A DNA stretch of 64,000 nt from Erwinia sp. SLM-02 (GTDB taxonomy: Bacteria; Pseudomonadota; Gammaproteobacteria; Enterobacterales; Enterobacteriaceae): contig NZ_JAQISN010000001.1 of the NCBI RefSeq assembly GCF_037450285.1, positions 1,922,001 to 1,986,000 of the forward strand. Direction: 5' to 3'. Every line of letters starts with the position of its first letter. Within the stretch, counting starts at the first letter, position 1. The position numbers and the translations under genes were made by a program. A model generated the notes under the pieces. That model saw nothing but the letters and a program-made list of their open reading frames with translations, was not told the DNA's origin and did no database searches. This document shows, in pieces, positions 1-8,541 of the stretch.

Positions 1-1
1 C

Positions 2-775
2 CTGTTCCAGGGTTCGTGGAACTTCGAACGTATGCAGGCGCTGGGCTTCTGCTTCTCCATGGTGCCGGTGATCCGCCGTCTGTATCCTGAGAATAACGAC
101 GACCGCAAACAGGCGATTAAACGCCATCTGGAGTTCTTTAACACCCATCCTTACGTGGCGGCCCCGGTACTGGGCGTGACCATGGCGATGGAAGAACAGC
201 GCGCCAACGGCGCACCGATTGATGATGCCGCCATCAACGGCATCAAGGTGGGCCTGATGGGGCCGCTGGCCGGCGTGGGTGACCCGATCTTCTGGGGTAC
301 GGTACGCCCGGTGTTTGCCGCGCTAGGTGCCGGGATCGCCATGAGCGGCAGCCTGCTTGGCCCGGTGCTGTTCTTCGTGCTGTTTAACCTGGCGCGCCTG
401 CTGGTCCGCTATTACGGCGTGGCCTACGGCTATCGCAAAGGGGTGGATATCGTCAGCGATATGGGCGGTGGCTTCCTGCAGAAACTGACGGAGGGGGCGT
501 CGATACTCGGCCTGTTTGTCATGGGGGCGCTGGTTAACAAGTGGACGCATGTTAACGTGCCGCTGGTGGTGTCGCGCATTACCGACCAGACCGGAAAAAC
601 CACCGTTACCACGGTGCAGTCGATCCTCGACCAGCTGATGCCGGGGCTGATCCCGCTGCTGCTGACCTTCGGCTGTATGTGGCTGCTTCGCCGTAAGGTG
701 AATGCGCTGTGGATTATTATGGGCTTCTTTGTTATTGGTATCTTTGGCTACTGGGTAGGCCTGCTCGGCGTCTGA
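2..775 (+). CDS. manZ: PTS mannose permease subunit IID (partial, 5' end outside window)
   Basis: Membrane subunit IID of the mannose-family phosphotransferase system, which with IIC (ManY) imports and IIAB phosphorylates mannose, glucose and related hexoses. The reading frame is open from base 2 and begins LFQGSWNFER, which in E. coli ManZ is about residue 28, so roughly 25-30 N-terminal codons are missing. The family block GLMGPLAGVGDPIFWGT and the C-terminal membrane segments (residues after QSILDQLMPGL) are present, and the protein closely follows E. coli ManZ to the end. It should be the last gene of manXYZ. A strong terminator follows 30 bases after the stop. Confidence 0.97.
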   Translation: MFQGSWNFERMQALGFCFSMVPVIRRLYPENNDDRKQAIKRHLEFFNTHPYVAAPVLGVTMAMEEQRANGAPIDDAAINGIKVGLMGPLAGVGDPIFWGTVRPVFAALGAGIAMSGSLLGPVLFFVLFNLARLLVRYYGVAYGYRKGVDIVSDMGGGFLQKLTEGASILGLFVMGALVNKWTHVNVPLVVSRITDQTGKTTVTTVQSILDQLMPGLIPLLLTFGCMWLLRRKVNALWIIMGFFVIGIFGYWVGLLGV

Positions 776-804
776 GCCTGACTATCAGCATCATTGACTC
801 ACGG

Positions 805-832
805 GGGCCAGCACAGTCTGGCCCTTTTTTTT
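805..832 (+). terminator. Rho-independent terminator after manZ
   Basis: A 7-bp GC-rich stem (GGGCCAG/CTGGCCC) with a 6-base loop is followed directly by eight T residues. It lies between the manZ stop and the yobD start and would end manXYZ transcription. Confidence 0.85.
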
Positions 833-843
833 CGGACGGGATT

Positions 844-1302
844 ATGCAACTGACTGATTACCTGATTTTGCTGTTTATTGTTTTGATTCTGCTCTACGCC
901 ATTTACGACGAGCTGATCATGCCGCGCCTTAACGGCCCGACGCATCTGAAGATCCTGCTACAGCGGCGGACCAAGCTCGACAGCCTGATATTCATCGGCC
1001 TGCTGGCCATCCTGCTCTATCAGAACCTGCGCGTACAGGGGCCACAGCTAACCACGCTGCTGCTGCTGGCGCTGGGTGCGATGGCGGTATGGCTGTTCTG
1101 GATCCGCGCGCCCAAGCTGCTGCTGAAAGAGCACGGTTTCTTTTTTGCCAATGTCTTTATCACCTGGGATCGTATCAGCGCGATAAATCTGTCTGAGGAT
1201 GGCGTGCTGGTCATCACGCTGGAAAATCGTCGCCTGCTGATCTACGTCCGCAGGCTGGACGATCTGGAGACAATCTACAAGTTTATGCTGGAGAGTCGCT
1301 GA
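844..1302 (+). CDS. yobD: DUF986 inner membrane protein YobD
   Basis: A 152-residue integral membrane protein of unknown function, the same length as E. coli YobD. Hydrophobic segments lie near residues 5-22, 46-62 and 68-88, followed by a soluble C-terminal part. The start is the ATG at 844; the longer frame upstream runs into manZ and the terminator. It follows manZ as in E. coli. Its 3' end overlaps the end of the convergent rlmA gene by 20 bases. The mntP gene that sits between yobD and rlmA in E. coli is absent. Confidence 0.93.
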   Translation: MQLTDYLILLFIVLILLYAIYDELIMPRLNGPTHLKILLQRRTKLDSLIFIGLLAILLYQNLRVQGPQLTTLLLLALGAMAVWLFWIRAPKLLLKEHGFFFANVFITWDRISAINLSEDGVLVITLENRRLLIYVRRLDDLETIYKFMLESR

Positions 1303-2137
1303 CGGCGGCGTCTGCTTCATCCTGCCGCTGCCACAGCCGCAGGGTGAAATCCGTTTCGCAGGCAAACTCGGTGGTGGTGGCAAGGATACCCCACACCTCA
1401 GGGCGGGCGCGCCAGGCAAACGGCGTCATCTGCAGCAGCGCGGCCGACTCTTCGCTGTTCAGCGTCATGGGATAGCCCAGCGACTGTTCATCAACCAGCG
1501 TGAAGCCGGGCATCGCCTCAACCGCGTTATCGTGCAGCTTGGCATCCTGATAGATCAGCGCTTTGAACTGCAAAAGATGGCGCGGCCCGGGCGTGACGGT
1601 CAGCACAAAGCCCTGCGGCCTGACGACCCTGGCCAGTTCGGCCGCTTTGCAGGGGGCATAAATTCGCAGCACCGCATCAAACTGGTTATCGCTGAACGGC
1701 AGACGATGGCTGGACGCCACGCAGAACTCCACGTTAGCGTAGCGTTTCGCGCCGTAGCGAACGGCGATCTTCGCCACGTCGAGGCCGTAAATCGTCGAGT
1801 CGCTGCGTTTTTCCTGCAGGCTGCTGGCCACGGCCTGGGTGTAGTAGCCTTCGCCACAGCCGATATCCAGCACCTCCACCGCGTTCTGCGGCAGAACTTT
1901 ATCGAGGATCTCACACACCCGCTGCTGCAGCGGCTGATAGTGGCCCGCATCCAGGAAGTTGCGCCGCGCCTGCATCATCTCCGCGCTGTCGCCGGGCTGT
2001 TTAGATCGCTTGTGCTGGACCGGCAGCAGGTTGATATACCCTTCCTTAGCCAGATCGAACTGATGTTGGTTATCACAGCGCAGCGTGCGCTGGTGAGCGA
2101 TTAAAGGCTGCTGGCAAAGGGGACACAGGTAGGACAT
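1283..2137 (-). CDS. rlmA: 23S rRNA (guanine-N1)-methyltransferase RlmA
   Basis: Class I SAM-dependent methyltransferase that methylates N1 of G745 in 23S rRNA (E. coli numbering). The N-terminus holds a four-cysteine zinc site (CPLC near residue 5 and a CDNQH motif near 22), as in the family. The SAM-binding motif VLDIGCGEGYY lies near residue 90, and the family blocks GDSAEMMQARR, ASSHRLPFSD and LLQMTPFAWRA are intact. The length of 284 is slightly above E. coli RlmA (269) because of an extended C-terminal tail. It overlaps convergent yobD by 20 bases at the 3' ends. Confidence 0.96.
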   Translation of the reverse strand: MSYLCPLCQQPLIAHQRTLRCDNQHQFDLAKEGYINLLPVQHKRSKQPGDSAEMMQARRNFLDAGHYQPLQQRVCEILDKVLPQNAVEVLDIGCGEGYYTQAVASSLQEKRSDSTIYGLDVAKIAVRYGAKRYANVEFCVASSHRLPFSDNQFDAVLRIYAPCKAAELARVVRPQGFVLTVTPGPRHLLQFKALIYQDAKLHDNAVEAMPGFTLVDEQSLGYPMTLNSEESAALLQMTPFAWRARPEVWGILATTTEFACETDFTLRLWQRQDEADAAVSDSPA

Positions 2138-2211
2138 AACAACTCTCCGCTATCAAAGACGGCGGCAGTGTACTTGAAACCGGCTCGGTTCTGCACTATT
2201 TCTTGCCGCAA

Positions 2212-2243
2212 ACAAAAAAGCTCTGTCATCGCTGACAGAGCTT
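2212..2243 (-). terminator. Rho-independent terminator of cspC
   Basis: An 11-bp stem (AAGCTCTGTCA/TGACAGAGCTT) with a 4-base loop is followed on the minus strand by a T-rich tail. It lies about 60 bases past the cspC stop. Confidence 0.88.
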
Positions 2244-2301
2244 TAGTATTCAGATTTCAGGCTGCACTACGCAAGGCGTGAGTGACAGACTCAAATCGAA
2301 A

Positions 2302-2511
2302 TCAGATTGCGGTGACGTTCACAGCAGCAGGGCCTTTCTGGCCGTCCTGAATTTCGAACTCAACGTTCTGGCCTTCAGCCAGAGTTTTGAAGCCGTTACC
2401 CTGGATTGCAGAGAAGTGTACGAACACATCTTTGCTGCCGTCAGCAGGAGTAATGAAACCAAAACCTTTAGACTCGTTGAACCACTTAACCTGACCTTTA
2501 ATCTTTGCCAT
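2302..2511 (-). CDS. cspC: Cold-shock-like RNA chaperone CspC
   Basis: A 69-residue single cold-shock domain. RNP1 (KGFGFI) lies near residues 15-20 and RNP2 (VFVHF) near 29-33. As far as memory allows, the sequence is identical to E. coli CspC over its whole length. CspC binds RNA and single-stranded DNA and stabilises stress mRNAs such as rpoS; it is constitutively expressed rather than cold induced. It lies downstream of yobF in the same orientation, as in E. coli, and ends in a strong terminator. Confidence 0.98.
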
Positions 2512-2592
2512 TTTGCAAATTCCTTAGAGTGTTTATTAGCCCGTAGGCCTGACGTACAGAAAAACCAGAGACATTACTGCATGAGGCATAAA

Positions 2593-2667
2593 TTAAGGCT
2601 CGGCAAGGAAGCGGTATTCAACGTCAACGTCTTTACTCAGAACTTCTTTACTGAAGATGCCACACAT
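2593..2667 (-). CDS. yobF: YobF (DUF2627), apparently shortened by an in-frame stop
   Basis: The ATG at 2667 opens a frame reading MCGIFSKEVLSKDVDVEYRF, which matches the start of the 47-residue stress protein YobF of E. coli almost exactly. A TAA follows at codon 25. Beyond that stop the same frame stays open for 18 more codons to a TAA at 2538-2536 and reads MSLVFLYVR, loosely resembling the normal YobF tail (VSVLSMLCLR). The expected full length would therefore be about 43 residues. Either this is a nonsense mutation or the lineage makes a 24-residue form. It lies immediately upstream of cspC, as in E. coli. Confidence 0.7.
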   Translation of the reverse strand: MCGIFSKEVLSKDVDVEYRFLAEP

Positions 2668-3186
2668 AAACAGAACTGTACCTCGTTTAACTCAAATGCG
2701 TTTATCACATATCCGCTTATTAATGGCAAGTTATTTTTAGGCAAGCATTGAGATGTCGCACACAATTGAAACAGCAAAGGAGGTAATGACCCCATTTAAC
2801 CGATTCCAGGCACAAAGGTTGCACATATTTTCATCCCAGTTAAACCCCGATGCCGCAGGGGTTTAACTGGCATAAAACGCTGCCAAATGGCGGCCATATT
2901 ACGATAATAAACTACAAGTATTACGTAATTATGGCAAAGCATTGTCGAATAAAATCTATTGGACTCCCGTCTTCTCCCGCCATGACAGCAAGTTACGCCG
3001 CCTGATATCGCGCCGTAACCGTCATCGGATAATTAAGTCTGCACCAAAAGCAGGAGCATGTCGATTTCTCTGCCCCATTAAAAGGCATTGCATCATTATT
3101 TGGAATTAATCTTATTTTTCATTTTAATTACGCTATTCGACGCAGCTCTCATTATTCGCTATTACATATAAAAAAATAGATTAGGA
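2668..3186. other. Gene-poor AT-rich spacer upstream of yobF-cspC
   Basis: About 520 bases without a recognisable gene. The part next to yobF should carry the yobF-cspC promoter. A perfect 13-bp inverted repeat (CCAGTTAAACCCC, 2836-2848, against 2858-2870, with a 9-base loop) is the most regular structure. It has no T tract on either side. A 26-codon ORF at 2786-2866 on the plus strand, with AAGGAGG placed very close to its ATG, ends inside that hairpin; coding is not established. Confidence 0.5.
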
Positions 3187-4191
3187 TTAATCTTGACATA
3201 TATTGTTCAACAGTACTCTTGCACCTATTCGCCATGCCTGAAAACGGTCACTGTCCAGCCCGCCCCGCCCCATTGCCTGGCGTAATACGCGGGGAGGCTC
3301 ATCCAGCGATTCATCCGCCAGTTCAAACACGCCCCAGTGAATCGCCACCGTATGCGGCTGTCCCATGGCCTTGTGCAGGGACACGGCCTGATCCGGATCC
3401 ATATGCTGGCCGCGCATGAACCATTTTGGTGCATAGGCGCCGATAGGCAACGCCGCCAGGTCAAACGGCCCCAGCCGTCGGGGGATCTCCAACAGGTTAT
3501 CCGAATAGCCGCTGTCGCCGCTAAACCAGAAGTTGAATCGCGGATGCTTCACCACCCAGCCGCACCACAGGGAGCGGTTACGATCGCGCAGCGTGCGCAT
3601 ACTCCAGTGGCGCGCGGGGACGGCAGAAAAGGTTAATTCCCCTGCGCGGGCGCTTTGCCACCAGTCCAGCTCCTCCACGTTGACCGCGCCCAGGCGCTGA
3701 AACCATGTCGCCAGCCCCAGCGGCACCACAAAACGCACCTGCGGAAAACGACGAAGAATTTTTTTAATGGTCGGCCGGTCAAGGTGATCGTAGTGGTTGT
3801 GGGAAATCAGCACGGTATCCAGGCCGGGCAAATCCTCAATCATCAGCGCAGGCGGCGTTTTACGCTGCGGCCCGGCGAACGGCAGCGGCGAAGCGCGTGA
3901 CGACAACGCCGGATCAATCAGCGTATACCGGCCATCAAGGCGAAGCAGCAGGCAGGCGTGCCCCAGCCACCATACGGCATCCGCGTCACCGCTGAGGTCG
4001 GCGGGCTGCCACCACTGGCGGGTAAACTGCGCATAGCCCTGCGCCGGCGGCTTCGGCAACCCCTGCTCTTTGCGCTCGCGACGCCAGCGTTGCAAATCGC
4101 CCGCCTGCCGCAGCTCGGGCTCGGGATTACAAAAACCGTCAGGGGTATGGTGAGAGAGTGCGGGATCGTACCAGGGATTTTTCCAGGCCAT
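3187..4191 (-). CDS. MBL-fold metal-dependent hydrolase (RomA / NAPE-PLD-like)
   Basis: A 334-residue metallo-beta-lactamase-fold hydrolase. The metal motif HNHYDHLD is at residues 131-138, with further likely ligands H195, D226 (SGDSGYS) and H285 (IHWGVF). The N-terminal WYDP...HHTPDGFCN and the internal AIHWG block are typical of the RomA/NAPE-phospholipase-D-like group. No signal peptide is visible. The substrate of bacterial members is uncertain, and phospholipid hydrolysis is only an inference from the family name. It stands between cspC and yebO, a place where E. coli has no gene, so it is an insertion into conserved synteny. Confidence 0.88.
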   Translation of the reverse strand: MAWKNPWYDPALSHHTPDGFCNPEPELRQAGDLQRWRRERKEQGLPKPPAQGYAQFTRQWWQPADLSGDADAVWWLGHACLLLRLDGRYTLIDPALSSRASPLPFAGPQRKTPPALMIEDLPGLDTVLISHNHYDHLDRPTIKKILRRFPQVRFVVPLGLATWFQRLGAVNVEELDWWQSARAGELTFSAVPARHWSMRTLRDRNRSLWCGWVVKHPRFNFWFSGDSGYSDNLLEIPRRLGPFDLAALPIGAYAPKWFMRGQHMDPDQAVSLHKAMGQPHTVAIHWGVFELADESLDEPPRVLRQAMGRGGLDSDRFQAWRIGARVLLNNICQD

Positions 4192-4215
4192 TGCAATTAC
4201 CTTATTCCCGGAGGA

Positions 4216-4491
4216 TCAGCGCTCCGGGATCATGCGAATAAAATCTTTCTCGGCATCGTCTTCGGGTGCCTGCTCCGGCTGTGCTTTTTCTGAGGTGTTC
4301 TCCGTCAGTTTACGCAACAGCGCGTTCTGGCGTTTCTGCTCTTCCAGCAGCGCTTCCAGCAGTTGGATCTGCTGATTGGCCCGCACGCTGGCCCGGTTAA
4401 CAAAAAACCAGACCACCAGGCCGATGATCACCAGGGCCATGATCAGCGCCGTTGAGGTCATCCCCTGCACGTCATTTACCATTTCGTTCAT
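4216..4491 (-). CDS. yebO: YebO family membrane protein
   Basis: A 91-residue protein with one N-terminal transmembrane segment (about residues 15-31), followed by a coiled-coil-like stretch (QIQLLEALLEEQKRQNALLRKL) and an acidic tail ending near IRMIPER. It aligns with E. coli YebO throughout. The ATG at 4491 is chosen over an in-frame GTG six bases earlier because it matches the E. coli start (MNE.V) and has GAGGT upstream. Function unknown. In E. coli mgrB follows at this point, but no MgrB-like frame is visible between here and yobH. Confidence 0.88.
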   Translation of the reverse strand: MNEMVNDVQGMTSTALIMALVIIGLVVWFFVNRASVRANQQIQLLEALLEEQKRQNALLRKLTENTSEKAQPEQAPEDDAEKDFIRMIPER

Positions 4492-4729
4492 ACCCACCTC
4501 AAAACTGAATTTACGTCACCGGTTCACCCGGCAACACTGCGGCTGTAGATTCTACCCGCTGCTGCGCCAATTGATAGCCACATCACAAAATTTACGCGAC
4601 GACAGCACGGGCAGGCAGGGATGTTTCAGCATCCTCTTATCGCTTTGTCGGCGCATTGACGGCATGCTGACAAAGCAGCCCCCGGTGGACCGGGCTAATC
4701 TGCGGATAAACAACAATAAAGGGGATAGC

Positions 4730-4966
4730 ATGAGAGTATTGACGCGACTGGTGGCTCTGCTGGTGATTATCTGGCTGGCGATGCTGGTAACCGGCTACGG
4801 CGTACTGACCGGCAGTAACAAGAACGTGGCGGGAATGGGCCTGCAGTGCCAGTACCTCACGGCGCGCGGCGTGGTGATTGCGCAGTACCTGCATACCGAC
4901 AGCGGTATTATCGGCGTGACCGATTGCCCCCTGCTGAGAAAAAGTACCGAAGTGGTCGACAACTAA
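4730..4966 (+). CDS. yobH: YobH family protein
   Basis: A 78-residue protein of unknown function that aligns with E. coli YobH throughout. A hydrophobic N-terminal segment (about residues 6-26, signal anchor or signal peptide) is followed by the family block GLQCQYLTARG and DCPLLRKS, with two cysteines that suit a periplasmic disulfide. The ATG at 4730 has AAAGGGG upstream; the longer upstream frame is unsupported. Confidence 0.88.
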   Translation: MRVLTRLVALLVIIWLAMLVTGYGVLTGSNKNVAGMGLQCQYLTARGVVIAQYLHTDSGIIGVTDCPLLRKSTEVVDN

Positions 4967-4973
4967 ACCCGGG

Positions 4974-4995
4974 CGGGCCGGTCATCACCGGCCCG
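4974..4995. terminator. Possible shared hairpin between yobH and kdgR
   Basis: A 9-bp perfect stem (CGGGCCGGT/ACCGGCCCG) with a 4-base loop lies in the 33-base gap between the convergent yobH and kdgR stops. It has no clear T tract, so intrinsic termination is uncertain. Confidence 0.4.
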
Positions 4996-4999
4996 TCAC

Positions 5000-5791
5000 T
5001 CAAAAGGGATAGTCCGCATAGCCCTGCTGTGCAGAAATCGTTTTTGCCGCGCGATGCAGCATGGCGACATACGCTGCTTTATGCTCTTCCGCAAAGCGGA
5101 TCGTCGGGAAGGAAATACTCAGCCCGGCAATCACCACGCCAAAGCGGTCAAAGACCGGGACGGCAATACAGCGAATCCCCTCTTCCTGCTCTTCATTATC
5201 TTCGCCATAGCCCTGCGATCGAACGCGGTCGAGCGCCGTTAACAGCTCATCAACGCCGTTAAGCGTTTTCTGCGTGCTGAGAACGAACTCCACATCGGCG
5301 AGGATCTCGCGCACCTCATCATAATTTCGCCACGCCAGCAGCACCTTACCAATGGCCGTGCTGTAAAGCGGGTTGCGCCGCCCGATGCGTGAATACATGC
5401 GCAGGTTATAGAGCGAATCGATCTTATGGATATAGACAATGCTGTCCTCCTCCAGCGCGCCAAGATGAATCGCCTCGCGGGTCTGGCGGGAGATCTCGCG
5501 CATCTGAATGTCAGCACTGCGGATCAGATCCACGTTCTGTAAAGCCTTAGCGCCCAGCTCAAACAGCTTCATGGTCAGCGCATATTTTTCAGATTCGCCT
5601 TCCTGAGACACGTAGCCCAGCGTTTTCATGGTCTGCAGAAACCGGTAAACGGTGCTTTTCGACATCATCACGCGCTGTGACAGCTCGGTAATGCCGTTTT
5701 CCCGTTCTTCACCGAGCGCCTGCAAAATGCCAAACACTTTCATCACCGAAGAGACGGCATCCGGTTGCTTATCTGACTCGGTACTGGACAT
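5000..5791 (-). CDS. kdgR: IclR-family regulator KdgR
   Basis: Repressor of pectin/oligogalacturonate and 2-keto-3-deoxygluconate catabolism and transport; KDG is the known inducer in this family. The 263-residue protein has the winged helix-turn-helix in residues about 15-80 (ITELSQRVMMSKSTVYRFLQ) and the IclR effector domain from about 90 on (YSRIGRRNPLYSTAIGK, CIAVPVFD). It is close to E. coli KdgR end to end. It is divergent from yebQ. A palindrome that may be a KdgR operator lies just upstream. The edd-eda genes of the KDG pathway are not next to purT here. Confidence 0.96.
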   Translation of the reverse strand: MSSTESDKQPDAVSSVMKVFGILQALGEERENGITELSQRVMMSKSTVYRFLQTMKTLGYVSQEGESEKYALTMKLFELGAKALQNVDLIRSADIQMREISRQTREAIHLGALEEDSIVYIHKIDSLYNLRMYSRIGRRNPLYSTAIGKVLLAWRNYDEVREILADVEFVLSTQKTLNGVDELLTALDRVRSQGYGEDNEEQEEGIRCIAVPVFDRFGVVIAGLSISFPTIRFAEEHKAAYVAMLHRAAKTISAQQGYADYPF

Positions 5792-5820
5792 TGCGCTTTA
5801 CCTTTGTGTTTTATTAAAAA

Positions 5821-5836
5821 TGGAACGCTATTTCCA
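5821..5836. promoter_or_regulatory. Candidate KdgR operator (autoregulatory palindrome)
   Basis: TGGAA-N6-TTCCA lies 30 bases upstream of the kdgR start, in the kdgR/yebQ divergent region. It resembles the KdgR box (TGAAAC-N3-GTTTCA), with a spacer about one base longer and A-to-G changes in the arms. Binding is inferred only. Confidence 0.35.
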
Positions 5837-5980
5837 GTATACGTACCGCACCCTGACGCTGCAACGACGCCTGCCGCCCCGTGGACACATCCGGTGATAG
5901 TTTTCAGTCATTTACCCTCTGGCAAAAATCGTAAAAAGCATTAGCATGGTAATATTCACCTCTTACACTACTACCTCGCT

Positions 5981-7360
5981 ATGTCTTCAATTTCTGTCAA
6001 CGACGGCCTGCCCGTCCCGCAACGCTACGGCGCGATTCTGGCTATCGCGCTGGGTATTACCGTCGCCGTACTCGATGGGGCGATTGCCAACGTCGCCCTG
6101 CCCACCATCGCCCGCGAGCTTAACGCCAGCCCGGCGGAGTCGATCTGGATTGTTAACGCCTACCAGCTGGCGATTATTATCTCGCTGCTGTCGCTGGCGT
6201 TTATTGGCGATATGATCGGCTATCGCCGGGTCTATCAGTGCGGGCTTGTGCTGTTTACCTGCACCTCGTTATTTTGTGCGCTCTCCGACTCGCTGACCAT
6301 GCTGACGATTGCACGCGTGCTGCAGGGCTTTGGCGGCGCGGCGCTGATGAGCGTCAACACCGCGCTGATCCGCATTATCTACCCGCAGCGGCAGCTGGGG
6401 CGGGGAATGGGCATAAACTCGCTGATTGTGGCGGTGTCCAGCGCAGCCGGCCCTACCGTCGCCGCGGCGATCCTGTCAGTCGCTTCCTGGCAGTGGCTGT
6501 TTCTGATCAACGTGCCGGTCGGCATTGCCGCGCTGTGCCTCGCCCTGCGCTTCCTGCCTGACAATCCGCAAAAATCACAGGGCCAGCGCTTTGATGTGCC
6601 CAGCGCCGTGATGAACGCCCTGACCTTTGGCCTGCTAATCTCGCTGCTCAGCGGCTTTGCCCAGGGCCAGAACGGCACGCTGCTGCTGGTCGAGCTGGTG
6701 CTGCTGCTGATTATCGGTACGCTGTTTATTCGCCGCCAGCTGCGTCTGCCGTTCCCGCTGCTGCCGGTCGATCTGCTGCGCATTCCTATCTTTGCCCTCT
6801 CCCTTGGCACCTCGATCTGTTCTTTCTGTGCCCAGATGCTGGCGATGGTGTCGATACCCTTTTATCTGCAGAACGTACTGGGCCGCAGTGAAGTGTCAAC
6901 CGGCCTGCTGCTGACGCCCTGGCCGCTGGCAACGATGGTCATGGCCCCCATCGCCGGGCGGCTGATTGAGCGGGTGCATGCCGGTCTGCTCGGGGCGATT
7001 GGCCTGGCGATGTTCGCCAGCGGCCTGTTCGCGCTGGCGCTGCTGCCGGCCGCCCCGACGGATGCCGACGTTATCTGGCGCATGATGCTCTGCGGCGCGG
7101 GTTTTGGGTTGTTTCAGTCACCCAATAACCACACGATTATCTCTTCCGCTCCGCGCAACCGCAGCGGCGGCGCCAGCGGAATGCTCGGCACCGCCCGCCT
7201 GCTGGGGCAAACCAGCGGTGCCGCGCTGGTCGCGCTGATGTTTAACCTGTTCGCCAGCCAGGGGACGCATTTCTCCCTGCTGCTGGCGGGCAGCTTTGCC
7301 ACCGTCGCCACGGTGGTCAGCGCATTGCGCATTCGTCAGCCGCGCAGCCTTCACGAATAG
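5981..7360 (+). CDS. yebQ: MFS transporter YebQ
   Basis: A 459-residue major facilitator of the DHA2 type with about 14 predicted membrane segments. It matches E. coli YebQ (457 residues) throughout: the N-terminal PQRYGAILAI and LDGAIANVALPTIA blocks (D/G-rich motif in TM1), GRGMGINS, RYxxGxxG-like loops, and the C-terminal SGGASGMLGTARLLGQ block. It is a putative drug or metabolite exporter with unknown substrate. It is divergent from kdgR and ends at a bidirectional terminator shared with htpX. Confidence 0.93.
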   Translation: MSSISVNDGLPVPQRYGAILAIALGITVAVLDGAIANVALPTIARELNASPAESIWIVNAYQLAIIISLLSLAFIGDMIGYRRVYQCGLVLFTCTSLFCALSDSLTMLTIARVLQGFGGAALMSVNTALIRIIYPQRQLGRGMGINSLIVAVSSAAGPTVAAAILSVASWQWLFLINVPVGIAALCLALRFLPDNPQKSQGQRFDVPSAVMNALTFGLLISLLSGFAQGQNGTLLLVELVLLLIIGTLFIRRQLRLPFPLLPVDLLRIPIFALSLGTSICSFCAQMLAMVSIPFYLQNVLGRSEVSTGLLLTPWPLATMVMAPIAGRLIERVHAGLLGAIGLAMFASGLFALALLPAAPTDADVIWRMMLCGAGFGLFQSPNNHTIISSAPRNRSGGASGMLGTARLLGQTSGAALVALMFNLFASQGTHFSLLLAGSFATVATVVSALRIRQPRSLHE

Positions 7361-7410
7361 GCGCCGCGTGGCGGGGTCTGTTTGCCCCGCAGCCCGGTGT
7401 CGACGGCATA

Positions 7411-7444
7411 AAAAAAGCCACTGTCCTGCAGACAGTGGCTTTTT
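7411..7444. terminator. Bidirectional terminator between yebQ and htpX
   Basis: A 10-bp perfect stem (AGCCACTGTC/GACAGTGGCT) with a 5-base loop has an A run on the left and a T run on the right. It can therefore stop transcripts from both convergent genes. Confidence 0.9.
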
Positions 7445-7482
7445 GACGTTACCCCTTCGGGTTACCGGGCGCGACCGGTCAG

Positions 7483-8364
7483 TTACTTAAGATACTCACC
7501 GGTACGCAGCGCTTCAATACGCTTATCCAGCGGCGGATGCGACATAAACAGCTCGCTCAGCGACTTGGATTTCCCGTTGATGCAGAACGCCATCATGCTG
7601 CTGGCTTCCTGCGGTTCATAGCTGGTTTTCAAACGCTGTAGTGCAGCGATCATTTTTTCACGACCGGCCAGACGCGCCGCTCCGGCATCCGCATGGAACT
7701 CGCGGTGACGGGAGAACCACATGGTGATAATGCTGGCGGCAATACCGAACACCAGCTCCAGCACCATCGACACGGCAAAATAGACCAGCGGGTTGCCGTT
7801 GCTGCTTTCTTCATTATCGCGATTCCCCGAGAGGAACCCGGCGGCCAGCTGGGCCAGAATACGTGAAATAAAGATCACAAAGGTGTTCACAATCCCCTGA
7901 ATCAGGGTCATGGTCACCATGTCACCGTTGGCAATATGGCTGACTTCATGGGCCAGAACCGCCTCGGCCTCATCGCGGCTCATGTTCTGTAACAGGCCGG
8001 TGGAAACCGCTACCAGTGAAGCATCGCGGCGCGCGCCGGTAGCAAACGCGTTAATATCGGGCGCGTGATAGACGGCCACCTGCGGCATGGCAATGCCGAC
8101 CTGCTGCGCCTGACGCGCAATGGTGTCAACCAGCCAGCGCTCGGTCTCGGTACGAGGCTGTTCAATCACTTCACCGCCCACGGAACGTAACGCGATCCAC
8201 TTCGACATCAGCAATGAAACGAACGCACCGCCGAAGCCAAACAGACCCGCCATTATCATCAGGCCCATCACACTGCTTGACTGGATCCCTGTCAGGCTGA
8301 GGATCAGCCCGAAAACCAACATTACGCCCAGGTTGGTTAACAGGAAAAGAGCAATACGCATCAT
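7483..8364 (-). CDS. htpX: Inner membrane zinc metalloprotease HtpX
   Basis: M48-family membrane protease for quality control of inner membrane proteins, working alongside FtsH and normally under Cpx control. The length is 293 residues, as in E. coli. The zinc motif HEVSH is at 139-143 and the third ligand E222 lies in SRHREFHAD. There are two N-terminal membrane segments (about 5-25 and 33-54) and two more around 150-215. The start MMRIALFLL is that of the family. No clear CpxR box was found upstream. Confidence 0.97.
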   Translation of the reverse strand: MMRIALFLLTNLGVMLVFGLILSLTGIQSSSVMGLMIMAGLFGFGGAFVSLLMSKWIALRSVGGEVIEQPRTETERWLVDTIARQAQQVGIAMPQVAVYHAPDINAFATGARRDASLVAVSTGLLQNMSRDEAEAVLAHEVSHIANGDMVTMTLIQGIVNTFVIFISRILAQLAAGFLSGNRDNEESSNGNPLVYFAVSMVLELVFGIAASIITMWFSRHREFHADAGAARLAGREKMIAALQRLKTSYEPQEASSMMAFCINGKSKSLSELFMSHPPLDKRIEALRTGEYLK

Positions 8365-8541
8365 ATGATTTAATCTTCCTCGGTTATTTACTCACTGTAC
8401 GCAGGGGTACAAAGATGTACTGATATCGTAAGGTCAACGCAGCACAATTCAAGCCCTGTGCGCCGTTAAGTGTTTAAAAAAACATAACTTTACATTTTCA
8501 GCAGGTTTTAAATGCAGTTTCTGACGAGCGTATACACGCAT

